51,854 nt of DNA from NCBI GenBank assembly GCA_020025015.1, contig JAHHSV010000007.1:1-51854 (forward strand), read 5' to 3'. The notes beneath the pieces are model-generated. The model saw only the letters and a program-made list of their open reading frames with translations, made no database searches and had not been told where the DNA came from. The DNA is from Anaeroplasmataceae bacterium (lineage in GTDB: Bacteria > Bacillota_I > Bacilli_A > Acholeplasmatales > Anaeroplasmataceae). A program made the position numbers and the translations under genes. This document shows positions 35,306 to 43,497 of the stretch, in pieces (the stretch's first letter is position 1; each line of letters begins with the position of its first letter).

Positions 35306-35334
35306 ATTATAGCATAATGCCATAATTTTCTCAA
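35306..35334 (-). promoter_or_regulatory. Promoter of the ABC-F/pcrA operon
   Basis: TTGAGA, a 17-base spacer and TATAAT with a TGC extension on the minus strand, the strongest promoter in the region. Transcription begins near 35299, leaving a leader of about 27 bases. Confidence 0.85.
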
Positions 35335-35362
35335 CCAAGCTAATGCTTTTTTAAAAAGAAAA

Positions 35363-35380
35363 AAGCCCATTTCTGAGCTT
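35363..35380 (-). terminator. Terminator of the rRNA methyltransferase gene
   Basis: AAGCTCA pairs with TGGGCTT (one G-T pair) around GAAA, followed by TTTTTTC on the minus strand, 7 bases after the stop codon. Confidence 0.8.
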
Positions 35381-35386
35381 TAAATT

Positions 35387-36292
35387 TTATTTTATTTTTT
35401 TAATTTTAGCAACGAAAAAGCCCTCATATAATTCATTAGGCATTACTGTTATTACATTAGCTAAATTTGATGGTAATAATGGTAAATTACTAGTAATATT
35501 ACTATCTAAAGGTAAAAGTTCTATTTCCTTAGCCTTAAGTAGGCTTCTTAAAGCATCTTCATTTTCTTCCTTAAAAACTGAACAGGTTGAATAAACCATA
35601 ATTTCATTTTTTTGTAGATGCTTAATAGCCTTAGCTAAAAGCTTTCTTTGTATATCAGTAATTTCCTTTAAAAGCTTTTCACTAAAGCTTTGCTTCTTAT
35701 TTTCAACTAAATAGCTAACTGTACCACTACCACTACAAGGGGCATCTAATAAAATTCTTTGAAAGGTAAAGAAGGAATCAAGCTTTAAGGCATCACTAAC
35801 TATAACATTAACATTTTTAGCATGCTGCTTTGTAATATTATACTTTAATCTTTCAGCTCTAATCTTATTTTTTTCAACCGCGGTAATTAAGCCCTTATTG
35901 TTAGTCAAAATGGCAATTTCTGTAGTTTTACCACCAGGAGCAGCTGCCATATCAAGGATACAATCATTTTCCCTAGCCTCTAAAAATAAGGGTGGAAGCA
36001 TTGACGATAAGCTTTGTAAATAAATCTTACCCTCATTATAAATATCTAAGGCTTCAAGGGTATCCTCCTTAGCATTAGTAATGATTAATGCATTAGGAAA
36101 ATAAGAAACCTCCTTGAAGCTTATATTATTTTCCTTTAATATAGCCTTTACCTCATTAATACCTGTAACCAAGGTATTAATTCTAATTGAAGGCAATCTA
36201 TGCTTATTATAGCCTTTAATAATACTTAAATAATCATTAGGATATTCAGTTTTTAGCTTTGCTTCTAAAAAATCTTTTGCTGTATCATTCAT
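35387..36292 (-). CDS. RsmB/NOP2-family RNA (cytosine-5) methyltransferase
   Basis: A 301-residue SAM-dependent methyltransferase of the NOL1/NOP2/Sun family, which methylates cytosine C5 in rRNA. The SAM motif I DMAAAPGGKTTEIA is near 112-125, motif IV LDAPCSGSGTVSY near 180-192 and motif VI VYSTCSVFKEENEDAL near 235-250. The two Cys of motifs IV and VI, catalytic and release, are both present. It is shorter than RsmB or RsmF (about 430-480 residues): it lacks the N-terminal NusB-like domain and the C-terminal PUA-like part. It is therefore nearer to the short Firmicutes forms. AAGGAAAATAGC precedes the ATG. It is a single gene between two hairpins. Confidence 0.88.
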   Translation of the reverse strand: MNDTAKDFLEAKLKTEYPNDYLSIIKGYNKHRLPSIRINTLVTGINEVKAILKENNISFKEVSYFPNALIITNAKEDTLEALDIYNEGKIYLQSLSSMLPPLFLEARENDCILDMAAAPGGKTTEIAILTNNKGLITAVEKNKIRAERLKYNITKQHAKNVNVIVSDALKLDSFFTFQRILLDAPCSGSGTVSYLVENKKQSFSEKLLKEITDIQRKLLAKAIKHLQKNEIMVYSTCSVFKEENEDALRSLLKAKEIELLPLDSNITSNLPLLPSNLANVITVMPNELYEGFFVAKIKKIK

Positions 36293-36304
36293 TGCTATTT
36301 TCCT

Positions 36305-36338
36305 TTTTAAAAAACTCTAAGTATTACCTTAGAGTTTT
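36305..36338 (-). terminator. Terminator of the pfkA-pyk-glnS operon
   Basis: AAAACTCTAAG pairs perfectly with CTTAGAGTTTT on the minus strand around a six-base loop, followed by a T-run, 11 bases after the glnS stop. Confidence 0.9.
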
Positions 36339-36348
36339 AATTAATCTA

Positions 36349-38001
36349 TTATTTTTGTACCTTAAATGAAGATTTTAGCTCACAGGTACGGTTAAATACT
36401 AAATGGCCTTCTCTTGAATCCTTATCTGTTACATAGTAGCCATTACGAACAAATTGATAATGAGTACCAGGTACTGTATCAGCTAAAGAGGCTTCAACAA
36501 AGCCTTCAAATTGCTGCCATGAATTTGGATTTAATCTTTCCATGAAATCTAAATCCTTATTTTCTTCTGTTTCATCTAATAATAATGGTTCAAATAATCT
36601 AAATTCAGCAGGAAGGGCAGTAGTTGCCTCAACGAAATGGATATTACCATTTGGCTTACGACCCTCAAAGCCTGAGCCACTCTTAGTTTCAGGATCATAG
36701 GTACAATGGATTTCAATAATATTACCATTTTCATCCTTGATAACCTCATTGCACTTAACAAAGTAAGCATGCATGAAGCGAACCTCAACATCCTTAGCTA
36801 ATCTCTTCCACTTCTTATTTGGCTTTTCCTCGATGAAGTCATCCTCTTCAATATAGCATTCACGACCAAAGGCAATCTTACGAGTACCTAAGGCTTCGTT
36901 TTCTGCATTATTAGGACAATCTAAATATTCAATTTGTCCTTCAGGGTAGTTAGTAATTATAACCTTTAATGGGTGAACAATTGCATTAGGACGAATTGCC
37001 TTCATCTTTTGGTCCTCTCTTAAGCATTCATCTAATTGACTATCATCAATAGTTGAATTAACACGAGATAAGCCAGCACCTAAAATGAAATTCTTTAAAG
37101 CCACTGGTGTAATACCACGACGCTTGATGCCAACTAATGTAGGCATACGTGGATCATCATAGCCAGAAACCTTCTTTGAATCTACTAATTGCTTAATATA
37201 ACGCTTAGACATAATTGTATTTGTAATATTTAAACGTCCAAACTCATATTGATGAGGAGTATGCTCCATCTCACAGTTTTCGACAAACCAATCATATAAA
37301 ATACGGTGGTTATCAAACTCTAATGAGCATAATGAATGAGTAATACCCTCAATACTATCTTGTAATGGATGAGCGAAATCATACATTGGATAAATGCACC
37401 ACTTATTACCTTGACGATGATGAGTAACGTGCATAATACGATACATCGCAGGATCACGCATATTCATATTTGGGTGAGCCATATCAATTTTAGCTCTTAA
37501 GGTCTTCTCACCATCAGCGTATTTACCCTCACGCATCTCCTCGAATAATCTTAAATTCTCCTCAACACTACGGTTACGGCATGGAGAATTTACACCTGGA
37601 GTTGTAAGTGTACCACGCATTTTGCTCATTTCCTCAGCTGTTGAATCATCAACATAGGCTAAGCCCTTCTTAATTAATAAGACAGCCTTCTCATAGGTTT
37701 TTTCAAAATAGTCACTACCGAAGAAAATGTTTGTAGGAGTATAGCCTAGCCACTTTAAATCCTCGATAATAGCATCGATAAACTTTTGATCTTCCTTAAC
37801 TGGGTTAGTATCATCAAAACGTAAATTAGTTGTACCATTAAAGCACTTAGCTAATTCAAAGTTTGTGATAATAGCTCTTGCGTGTCCGATATGTAAATAT
37901 GCAGTTGGTTCAGGTGGGAAACGTGTTGCGATTGTATCCACCCTACCTGACTCTAGGTCAGATTCCATAATGGTCTTAATAAAATTATTTATTTCAGCCA
38001 T
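36349..38001 (-). CDS. glnS: Glutaminyl-tRNA synthetase
   Basis: A 550-residue class I synthetase that charges tRNA-Gln directly. The HIGH-type motif is PEPTAYLHIGHARA near 28-41 and the KMSKS-type motif IMSKRYIKQL near 262-271. FDDTNP near 61-66 and the segment YDFAHPLQDSIEGITHSLCSLEFDNHR near 210-236 are typical of GlnRS rather than GluRS, as are the two C-terminal anticodon-binding beta-barrels. Many Bacilli lack GlnRS and use Glu-tRNA amidation by GatCAB, so its presence is a lineage marker. It follows pyk by 23 bases, with GGAAGAGTGAT before the ATG, and ends the pfkA-pyk-glnS operon. Confidence 0.95.
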   Translation of the reverse strand: MAEINNFIKTIMESDLESGRVDTIATRFPPEPTAYLHIGHARAIITNFELAKCFNGTTNLRFDDTNPVKEDQKFIDAIIEDLKWLGYTPTNIFFGSDYFEKTYEKAVLLIKKGLAYVDDSTAEEMSKMRGTLTTPGVNSPCRNRSVEENLRLFEEMREGKYADGEKTLRAKIDMAHPNMNMRDPAMYRIMHVTHHRQGNKWCIYPMYDFAHPLQDSIEGITHSLCSLEFDNHRILYDWFVENCEMEHTPHQYEFGRLNITNTIMSKRYIKQLVDSKKVSGYDDPRMPTLVGIKRRGITPVALKNFILGAGLSRVNSTIDDSQLDECLREDQKMKAIRPNAIVHPLKVIITNYPEGQIEYLDCPNNAENEALGTRKIAFGRECYIEEDDFIEEKPNKKWKRLAKDVEVRFMHAYFVKCNEVIKDENGNIIEIHCTYDPETKSGSGFEGRKPNGNIHFVEATTALPAEFRLFEPLLLDETEENKDLDFMERLNPNSWQQFEGFVEASLADTVPGTHYQFVRNGYYVTDKDSREGHLVFNRTCELKSSFKVQK

Positions 38002-38024
38002 TCTATCACTCTTCCTTTTTTATA

Positions 38025-39404
38025 TTATAAAGTAATTAATTCAATACCACTTGTTGTAGCCTTAATAATCTTATCGCCAGCTGCTAAAGCATCAAGCTTC
38101 TTAGCTGCTTCCTTGGCTGTGTTAATATCACCAACAACACCCTGTACACCCCAGAATACTGATAATGTACGGCAGCTATCATGATTATCAACAGCAAAGA
38201 ATACATCTGCGTTTGGTCTATAGGTTGAAATTGCCATTGCAAAATCAACAGAGCCTTCAGCTACTACTGCTTTAATTTCAAACTTAGAGCATAATGAAGC
38301 TACGGCATAGCCAATTGCCTTTTCATCTGTTGCATTCTTCATATTGTCAATGAAGTTTTTAATCATTGTTTCATTGTTAATATAGTATTCAGCAGTCTCT
38401 GCAATACGAGCCATATATGATACAGCCTCAAATGGATAGTTACCTTGAGCAGTTTCACCAGAAAGCATTGTAGCACAAGTACCCTCTAATACTGCGTTGT
38501 GAACATCACTTACCTCAGCTCTTGTAGGACGAGGATTTTGTTGCATTGACTCTAGCATTTGAGTTGCAGTTACAATAATTTTACCATTAGATTGAGCAAT
38601 ACCAATCATCTTCTTTTGGATTTCTGGTAAATCCCATGGGTTAACGTCAACACCTAAGTCACCACGAGCAACCATTACACCATCAGATAATCTAATAATT
38701 TCTTCCATATTAGATACACCCTCTTGGTTTTCAATCTTAGAAATAATCTTAATATGCTTATTGTTCTTATTGTTTAGGATTTCTTTAATATCTAAAATAT
38801 CTTGAGCACGACGAACGAATGATGCTGCGATGAAATCTAAGTTTTGATCACAAGCGAATTCGATATCAGCCTTATCCTTTGGTGAAATATAAGGCATATT
38901 TAAAATTACACCTGGAATATTACAATTACGTCTATTCTTTAATAAACGCTCATTTTCAACCTCACAAACTAATTCATGAGTTGCTGGATCCTTTTCTACA
39001 ACGTGTAATATTAAGTTACCATCTTCAATTAAAATTTTACCACCAACATGAATATCATCATATAAGCCACTATATGAAATAGCAAATTTGCTCTTGTTAC
39101 CGATAAAATTAGCGTCCATAGTTACACGAACAATGTCACCCTTCTTTAATAATACAGGCTCATCGTTTTCTAAATAACCAACACGAATTTCTGGTCCTCT
39201 TGTATCAAGAAGCATACCTACATGCCAATCATTTTCCCTATTTAACTCTTTAATGTTGTTAATTCTTAAGCTTTGCTCGTCATAGTCACCATGAGAGAAG
39301 TTCATTCTCATAACATTCATGCCACCATCACGAATCATTCTTTCTAGTGTTTCCTTCTTTTCACTAGCTGGTCCTATTGTACAAATAATTTTTGTTTTCT
39401 TCAT
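38025..39404 (-). CDS. pyk: Pyruvate kinase
   Basis: A 459-residue pyruvate kinase that makes ATP and pyruvate from phosphoenolpyruvate and ADP. The opening KKTKIICTIGPASEKKETLE, RMNFSHGDYDEQ (near 33-44), DTRGPEIRVG (near 67-76) and the active-site segment VMVARGDLGVDV (near 240-251) are present. MLESM...PTRAEVSDVHNAVLEG (near 285-310) is also intact. It has the normal A, B and C domains but not the extra C-terminal PEP-utiliser-like domain of Bacillus Pyk (about 585 residues). It lies 16 bases after pfkA, the classical pair, and is transcribed from the pfkA promoter. Confidence 0.96.
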   Translation of the reverse strand: MKKTKIICTIGPASEKKETLERMIRDGGMNVMRMNFSHGDYDEQSLRINNIKELNRENDWHVGMLLDTRGPEIRVGYLENDEPVLLKKGDIVRVTMDANFIGNKSKFAISYSGLYDDIHVGGKILIEDGNLILHVVEKDPATHELVCEVENERLLKNRRNCNIPGVILNMPYISPKDKADIEFACDQNLDFIAASFVRRAQDILDIKEILNNKNNKHIKIISKIENQEGVSNMEEIIRLSDGVMVARGDLGVDVNPWDLPEIQKKMIGIAQSNGKIIVTATQMLESMQQNPRPTRAEVSDVHNAVLEGTCATMLSGETAQGNYPFEAVSYMARIAETAEYYINNETMIKNFIDNMKNATDEKAIGYAVASLCSKFEIKAVVAEGSVDFAMAISTYRPNADVFFAVDNHDSCRTLSVFWGVQGVVGDINTAKEAAKKLDALAAGDKIIKATTSGIELITL

Positions 39405-39420
39405 TTTATTCCCCTAATTC

Positions 39421-40374
39421 TTATTGGATTTTAGTTAATAGAGCCTCTAAGCTCTCATCTGGATTGTTTGGTTCAGCTAAGGCATCACTTAAGCTTAAAT
39501 ATCTTAAGCAGTTTTCGTGGACACCAACAGCCACACCATAAATTTGCTGATGAATCAAATCAACCGCATAAACTCCTAGTCGAGAAGCTAAGAATCTATC
39601 CTCTGGTGTTGGGCAACCACCACGTTGAATATAACCTAAAATAGTTGCACGACACTCATAGCCAGAGTAGTTTTCAATTTCCTTTGCCAAGCTATAAACA
39701 TCAGTAATATTTTCTGATATTACAACAATGGCATGGCGTCTACCCTGTAATCTATTCTTTTTTAAATCCATCAATAATTTTTCTTTATCTAAGCCAGTTT
39801 GGCTAGTAACAATATATTCAGCACCACAGCAGATGCCAGAATACAATGCTAAATCAGGACAATGTCTTCCCATTACTTCAATAATACTACAGCGTTGATG
39901 ACTTGATGATGTATCTCTAAGCCTATCAATAGCCTCACAAGCTGTATTAAGTGCTGTAGAAAAACCAATTGTATAATCGGTTGATGCAATATCATTATCA
40001 ATAGTACCAGGAATACAAACACACTTAACTCCCATTTCTGAAAGCCGTAATGCACCAGTATAGGTACCATCGCCACCAATACAAATTAAGGCGTCGATAT
40101 CATTCTTTTTCAACTGCTTTACTGCTAAGTCCCTAACCTGCTCATAAGCAAATTCAGGTAATCTTGCAGTACCTAAAATTGTTCCACCACGATTTAGAAT
40201 TTCGCTAACATCCTTACGGGTAAATTCCTGTATTTTCCCCTCTACAAGGCCTTTATAGCCGTCAAAGATTCCGAAAACCTGATCACCGTATGAAAGTGCC
40301 GCTCTTACTACTGCACGAATGGCAGCATTCATACCTGGAGCGTCACCGCCAGAAGTAATTACACCAATTCTCAT
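39421..40374 (-). CDS. pfkA: ATP-dependent 6-phosphofructokinase
   Basis: A 317-residue PfkA of normal length, the committing step of glycolysis. Visible sites: ATP-binding TSGGDAPGMNAAIRAV near 8-23, CIGGDGTYTGA near 100-110, the catalytic PGTIDNDI with Asp near 126-133 and RCSIIEVMGRHCPDLAL near 163-178. In the last motif Cys-Pro stands where many enzymes have Ala-Gly. The sub-family with PGTIDND is the ATP-dependent, allosteric bacterial type. GGTGAT lies before the ATG, and an extended -10 promoter is at 40393-40401. It is the first gene of pfkA-pyk-glnS, which links glycolysis with a tRNA synthetase. Confidence 0.96.
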   Translation of the reverse strand: MRIGVITSGGDAPGMNAAIRAVVRAALSYGDQVFGIFDGYKGLVEGKIQEFTRKDVSEILNRGGTILGTARLPEFAYEQVRDLAVKQLKKNDIDALICIGGDGTYTGALRLSEMGVKCVCIPGTIDNDIASTDYTIGFSTALNTACEAIDRLRDTSSSHQRCSIIEVMGRHCPDLALYSGICCGAEYIVTSQTGLDKEKLLMDLKKNRLQGRRHAIVVISENITDVYSLAKEIENYSGYECRATILGYIQRGGCPTPEDRFLASRLGVYAVDLIHQQIYGVAVGVHENCLRYLSLSDALAEPNNPDESLEALLTKIQ

Positions 40375-40392
40375 TAAACATCACCGTATCAA

Positions 40393-40401
40393 ATTATAGC
40401 A
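40393..40401 (-). promoter_or_regulatory. Extended -10 promoter of pfkA-pyk-glnS
   Basis: TGCTATAAT on the minus strand, 18 bases before the start codon. The spacer upstream is very AT-rich and no clear -35 or cre-like operator is visible. Confidence 0.65.
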
Positions 40402-40521
40402 TAAATTTTTAGGTTTTAAAACAAAAAATATATAATAAACGCTGTTATAACGTTTTCATTAGTTATATATTTTAAAAAATGTATATATAACTTAAAAGAC
40501 TATATATTTTTCTAAAAATAA

Positions 40522-40552
40522 TAAAAAGCTATCAGAAAATCTCTAATAGCTT
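40522..40552 (-). terminator. Terminator of the DUF5131-CBS operon
   Basis: AAGCTATTAG pairs with CTGATAGCTT (one T-G pair) on the minus strand, followed by TTTATTATTTTT. Confidence 0.85.
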
Positions 40553-40579
40553 AGGGCTTTTTTAGTTAAATTAAAGCTT

Positions 40580-40999
40580 TTAGGCCTTTTTAGCTAGGCT
40601 TTTCTCAAGCTGAATAACATAATTTTCAATTATTGCCTTACGAGTTACAATTCCAATGAAAACCTTTCTATCATCAACAATAGGAATAAAGTTTTGCTCA
40701 GTCGCTAGGGTTAATAGATTTTCAATAGATGCATCAATTGGAATAGCCTTATATGGTCTATGTAAATTAATATCATTATAGTGCATATCCTCAGCAATTC
40801 GCTTGTTGAAATCAACATCATGAATTGTCCTTAAAATATCACCATCTGAAATAGTGCCTACATATTTACCATCCCTTGATAAAACAGGGACTACACTATA
40901 GCGATGCTTGTTCATCTTTTCCATTATTTGCCTTACAGTAAAATCATCGTAGATATATTCTAGCTCTACCTTAGGCTTTAAAAAAAATAAAATATTCAT
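40580..40999 (-). CDS. CBS-domain pair protein
   Basis: A 139-residue protein made of two CBS domains: residues about 15-65 (FTVRQIMEKMNKHRYSVVPV, then GKYVGTISDGDILRTI) and about 80-130 (IPIDASIENLLTLATEQNFI, then VFIGIVTRKAIIENYV). CBS pairs bind adenine nucleotides and usually control a partner protein, but here no enzyme domain is attached. AGAGGT precedes the ATG, 10 bases after the stop of the DUF5131 gene, so the two share a transcript that ends at 40522-40552. The partner and the bound nucleotide are unknown. CBS-only proteins are common in Firmicutes, AcuB-like ones among them, but I cannot assign it further. Confidence 0.88.
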   Translation of the reverse strand: MNILFFLKPKVELEYIYDDFTVRQIMEKMNKHRYSVVPVLSRDGKYVGTISDGDILRTIHDVDFNKRIAEDMHYNDINLHRPYKAIPIDASIENLLTLATEQNFIPIVDDRKVFIGIVTRKAIIENYVIQLEKSLAKKA

Positions 41000-41009
41000 T
41001 TAATACCTC

Positions 41010-41726
41010 TTAATTATGTGATAAATTGCTTAAAAAAGCCTGCGAGTACCTTTTTTCCTTTGGAATAAAGTATCTCCTATTATCCTTTATTAGATATGCA
41101 CCTGTATCATAAAAATAGAAGGGAATTCCTAGCATTAAGGAATCAGCACTTAATTTTTTAATATGCTCATATCTGATTGGACGTGCATTAGTATAATTTT
41201 CCCCACCACAATTTATATAGCTTATATCAACCCCTGGATACAATACATCACGCAAATTAATTTCTCCTAATAAAGGACAAATCATAATTGTCTTTTCCTT
41301 ACACCTTAGCTTTAAAAATTCAGGAACCCTGTCTAAAAAGCTTGCTTGATCCTCAATGCTTAAGGTTATACTAACATTAGGATAGCCATCATGCCAATCA
41401 CTAGGTAAGCAGCCTTTAATTCTATGGACCCTTCTTGTCATAATTAGAAAATGTAGGTCCTTTCTTTCCTTAATCATTTCCCAAACTAAAGGCCTCCACA
41501 TATCAGCTTCCTCAATAAAAAAATCACTCTTCTGGCAAACACTAACAGCCTGACCGCCTCTAATCACAAAGCGACCCAGCTTATCCTTTCTTACCAAAAT
41601 AGAAAAGTTCTTATTTTGAATTACTCTATTATAATTTTTATCATTCATAAAGATATAACAATTATTACAGCCTGCACACATTTTGTGGCAGCCTATCCAA
41701 GGATTATAGGTGTATATAAAAATCAC
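41010..41726 (-). CDS. DUF5131 (phage Gp37/Gp68-like) family protein
   Basis: A 238-residue protein with the family N-terminal motif YNPWIGCHKMCAGCNNCYIF (residues 7-26), a Cys cluster C-x3-C-x2-C-x2-C that suggests a metal or iron-sulphur site. Later family features include WRPLVWEMIKERKDLHFLIMTRR and the Trp-rich, TIM-barrel-like segments around residues 95-145. The family occurs in phages and bacteria; the activity is not known to me. The frame begins with GTG at 41726. The extended -10 at 41740-41748 would start transcription only about 7 bases upstream. The message may therefore be nearly leaderless, or an ATT one codon later, five bases from AGAGG, may be used. The CBS gene follows. Confidence 0.8.
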   Translation of the reverse strand: MIFIYTYNPWIGCHKMCAGCNNCYIFMNDKNYNRVIQNKNFSILVRKDKLGRFVIRGGQAVSVCQKSDFFIEEADMWRPLVWEMIKERKDLHFLIMTRRVHRIKGCLPSDWHDGYPNVSITLSIEDQASFLDRVPEFLKLRCKEKTIMICPLLGEINLRDVLYPGVDISYINCGGENYTNARPIRYEHIKKLSADSLMLGIPFYFYDTGAYLIKDNRRYFIPKEKRYSQAFLSNLSHN

Positions 41727-41739
41727 ATCCTCTCTTTTT

Positions 41740-41748
41740 ATTATACCA
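41740..41748 (-). promoter_or_regulatory. Extended -10 promoter of the DUF5131-CBS operon
   Basis: TGGTATAAT on the minus strand, only 14 bases before the GTG at 41726. Confidence 0.6.
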
Positions 41749-41783
41749 TATTTAAATTTTTCTTGTAATAGTAAAGCCTAAAA

Positions 41784-41809
41784 TAAAAAAGCATACCAAA
41801 ATATGCTTT
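41784..41809 (-). terminator. Terminator of the exoA-ecf-truA operon
   Basis: AAAGCATA pairs with TATGCTTT on the minus strand around a six-base loop, with TTTTTATTTT after it. The stem overlaps the truA stop codon. Confidence 0.8.
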
Positions 41810-42545
41810 AATACCAAACCTTATATAGGGTTAACCCATAGCCTGGGGCAACCTTATGTGATAGCTTAGGATCCTGCTTTTCTAAAACATAGGTAATCCT
41901 ATCTGGGCTTTCCTTATGCCTACCAATTTCAATAAGTAGCCCCATCATCCTTCTTACCTGATACTTTAAGAAGGCATTACCAATAAAGGAAAAGACCATA
42001 AAGCCATCTTCTTTAATTAAATTAATTTCATAAATAGTTTTATTTAAATCCTTATTTGGATCAATATCGGCACTACAAAAGCCCTTAAAATTATGCGTAC
42101 CCAGAAAGGCCTTAGAGGCCTCAAGCATTAAATCATAATCAAGATTCTTGAAATAAGGCGCATAGCGATAGCTAAAAACATCATCAGGCCTTAAGCTAAA
42201 GCGATAGCGATATTCCTTCTTTTTCGCATCAAAGCGCGCATGAAAGCTAGAGCTTACCCTGGTTACCTCTAAAATTCTAATATCAACCGGTAAAAAGGAA
42301 TTTAAGGCCCGCTTAACTCCATTAGCTTCAATTTCATTTTCTAAATCAAAATGAATAACCTGACCAAGGGCATGAACCTGCTTATCTGTTCTACCTGAGC
42401 CTACTACCTTAACCTCATAGCTAAGCCAATTTTTAAAAGCCTCATTAAGCTTGCCTTCAATTGTTTCTTCTCCTATTTGAGCCTGAAAGCCTTGATAGGA
42501 ATAGCCATCATAGCTTACTACTGCCTTATATCTATACAAGCACAT
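41808..42545 (-). CDS. truA: tRNA pseudouridine(38-40) synthase TruA
   Basis: A 245-residue TruA, which turns uridines 38-40 of the anticodon arm into pseudouridine. The catalytic motif VVGSGRTDKQVHALGQVIHF near 47-66 contains the essential Asp. The second domain has FHARFDAKKKEYRYR near 103-117 and KYQVRRMMGLLIEIG near 195-210. The ATG overlaps the end of ecfT by 14 bases and follows GGAGTGATT. The location at the end of ecfA1-ecfA2-ecfT is the conserved Firmicutes order, where rplM-rpsI often follow. Here a terminator follows instead, so the ribosomal genes are not next to it. Confidence 0.95.
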   Translation of the reverse strand: MCLYRYKAVVSYDGYSYQGFQAQIGEETIEGKLNEAFKNWLSYEVKVVGSGRTDKQVHALGQVIHFDLENEIEANGVKRALNSFLPVDIRILEVTRVSSSFHARFDAKKKEYRYRFSLRPDDVFSYRYAPYFKNLDYDLMLEASKAFLGTHNFKGFCSADIDPNKDLNKTIYEINLIKEDGFMVFSFIGNAFLKYQVRRMMGLLIEIGRHKESPDRITYVLEKQDPKLSHKVAPGYGLTLYKVWY

Positions 42546-43497
42546 TCCAAGTAATCACTCCTGCTAAAACCATTATTGAAAATACTAAGGCTACATAATC
42601 ACGTGCCTTAAACCTTAATAAATCTAATCTACTACGCTTACTACCAACAACATAGCCCCTTGTTTCCATCGCATTAGCCAAATCACCAGCCTTATTAAAC
42701 GATACGACAAACATTGGAACTAATAAGGAAATAATCTGGGTAACCTTATCCTTTAGGCTTCCCTCATTAAAATCAACACCACGTGAAGCCTGAGCCTTCA
42801 TTATTTTATTAGTTTCATCAAATAATAAAGGAATAAAGCGTAGGGTTAAAGAGAAAATCATTGCAAATACCCCAACTGGCACATGAATGTAGGCAAGAGG
42901 TGATAAAATTGATTCTAAGCCATTATTGATATCCGTTGACATTGTAGAAAAGGTTAATAAAGAGGTTATACCTACCATTAAAACAATTCTAATGAATATA
43001 TAGCTACCCTTAATTAAACCACCCTCATAAATATCAAAGGTATAATTAGCCCAGACAAAGCTATCAAACCTTAAAAGCTGAAAGCCAAAAACTCCTACCG
43101 CAAATAAAAGGAAATATAAAAGATGAAGCGGTACATATTTTCTCGTAAAGAAATATACTAAAAATAAACCGATAATCATCAAAAACTGATATAGGCCAAT
43201 TTGAAAATCTACTGAGGCTAAAAGCTTACCATCCTTAGTGTAGATAATTTGCAAAATAAAGGTAAACAGCAACAAAAAGATTATTGGCTTAATACCCTTA
43301 ATAATTCGCTTAAAGGGTAGACCAGTTGTAAAAAACATAATAATGTATAAGCCTAGGCAGGCTAGCATACCATAAATATTAGGAATTATAAAAATAATCG
43401 CAATCCAAGCTATAACCAAAAGAATCTTTAAGCGTGGATCTAATTTATGTAGCCAAGAATTACCAGGAATATACTGACCAATTGTTATACTATTCAT
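42532..43497 (-). CDS. ecfT: ECF transporter transmembrane subunit EcfT
   Basis: A 321-residue membrane protein, the shared transmembrane coupling subunit of energy-coupling-factor vitamin transporters. It has about six hydrophobic helices and the two cytoplasmic Ala-Arg-Gly-type motifs that touch the ATPases: AQASRGVDF near 227-235 and METRGYV near 270-276. Opening YIPGNSWLHKLDPRLKILL is typical. I chose the ATG at 43497 because AAGGA lies eight bases before it. An in-frame ATG three codons upstream sits almost on that site. It overlaps ecfA2 by 8 bases and truA by 14. Substrate is set by S-components encoded elsewhere; none is in the window. Confidence 0.93.
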   Translation of the reverse strand: MNSITIGQYIPGNSWLHKLDPRLKILLVIAWIAIIFIIPNIYGMLACLGLYIIMFFTTGLPFKRIIKGIKPIIFLLLFTFILQIIYTKDGKLLASVDFQIGLYQFLMIIGLFLVYFFTRKYVPLHLLYFLLFAVGVFGFQLLRFDSFVWANYTFDIYEGGLIKGSYIFIRIVLMVGITSLLTFSTMSTDINNGLESILSPLAYIHVPVGVFAMIFSLTLRFIPLLFDETNKIMKAQASRGVDFNEGSLKDKVTQIISLLVPMFVVSFNKAGDLANAMETRGYVVGSKRSRLDLLRFKARDYVALVFSIMVLAGVITWNVLV

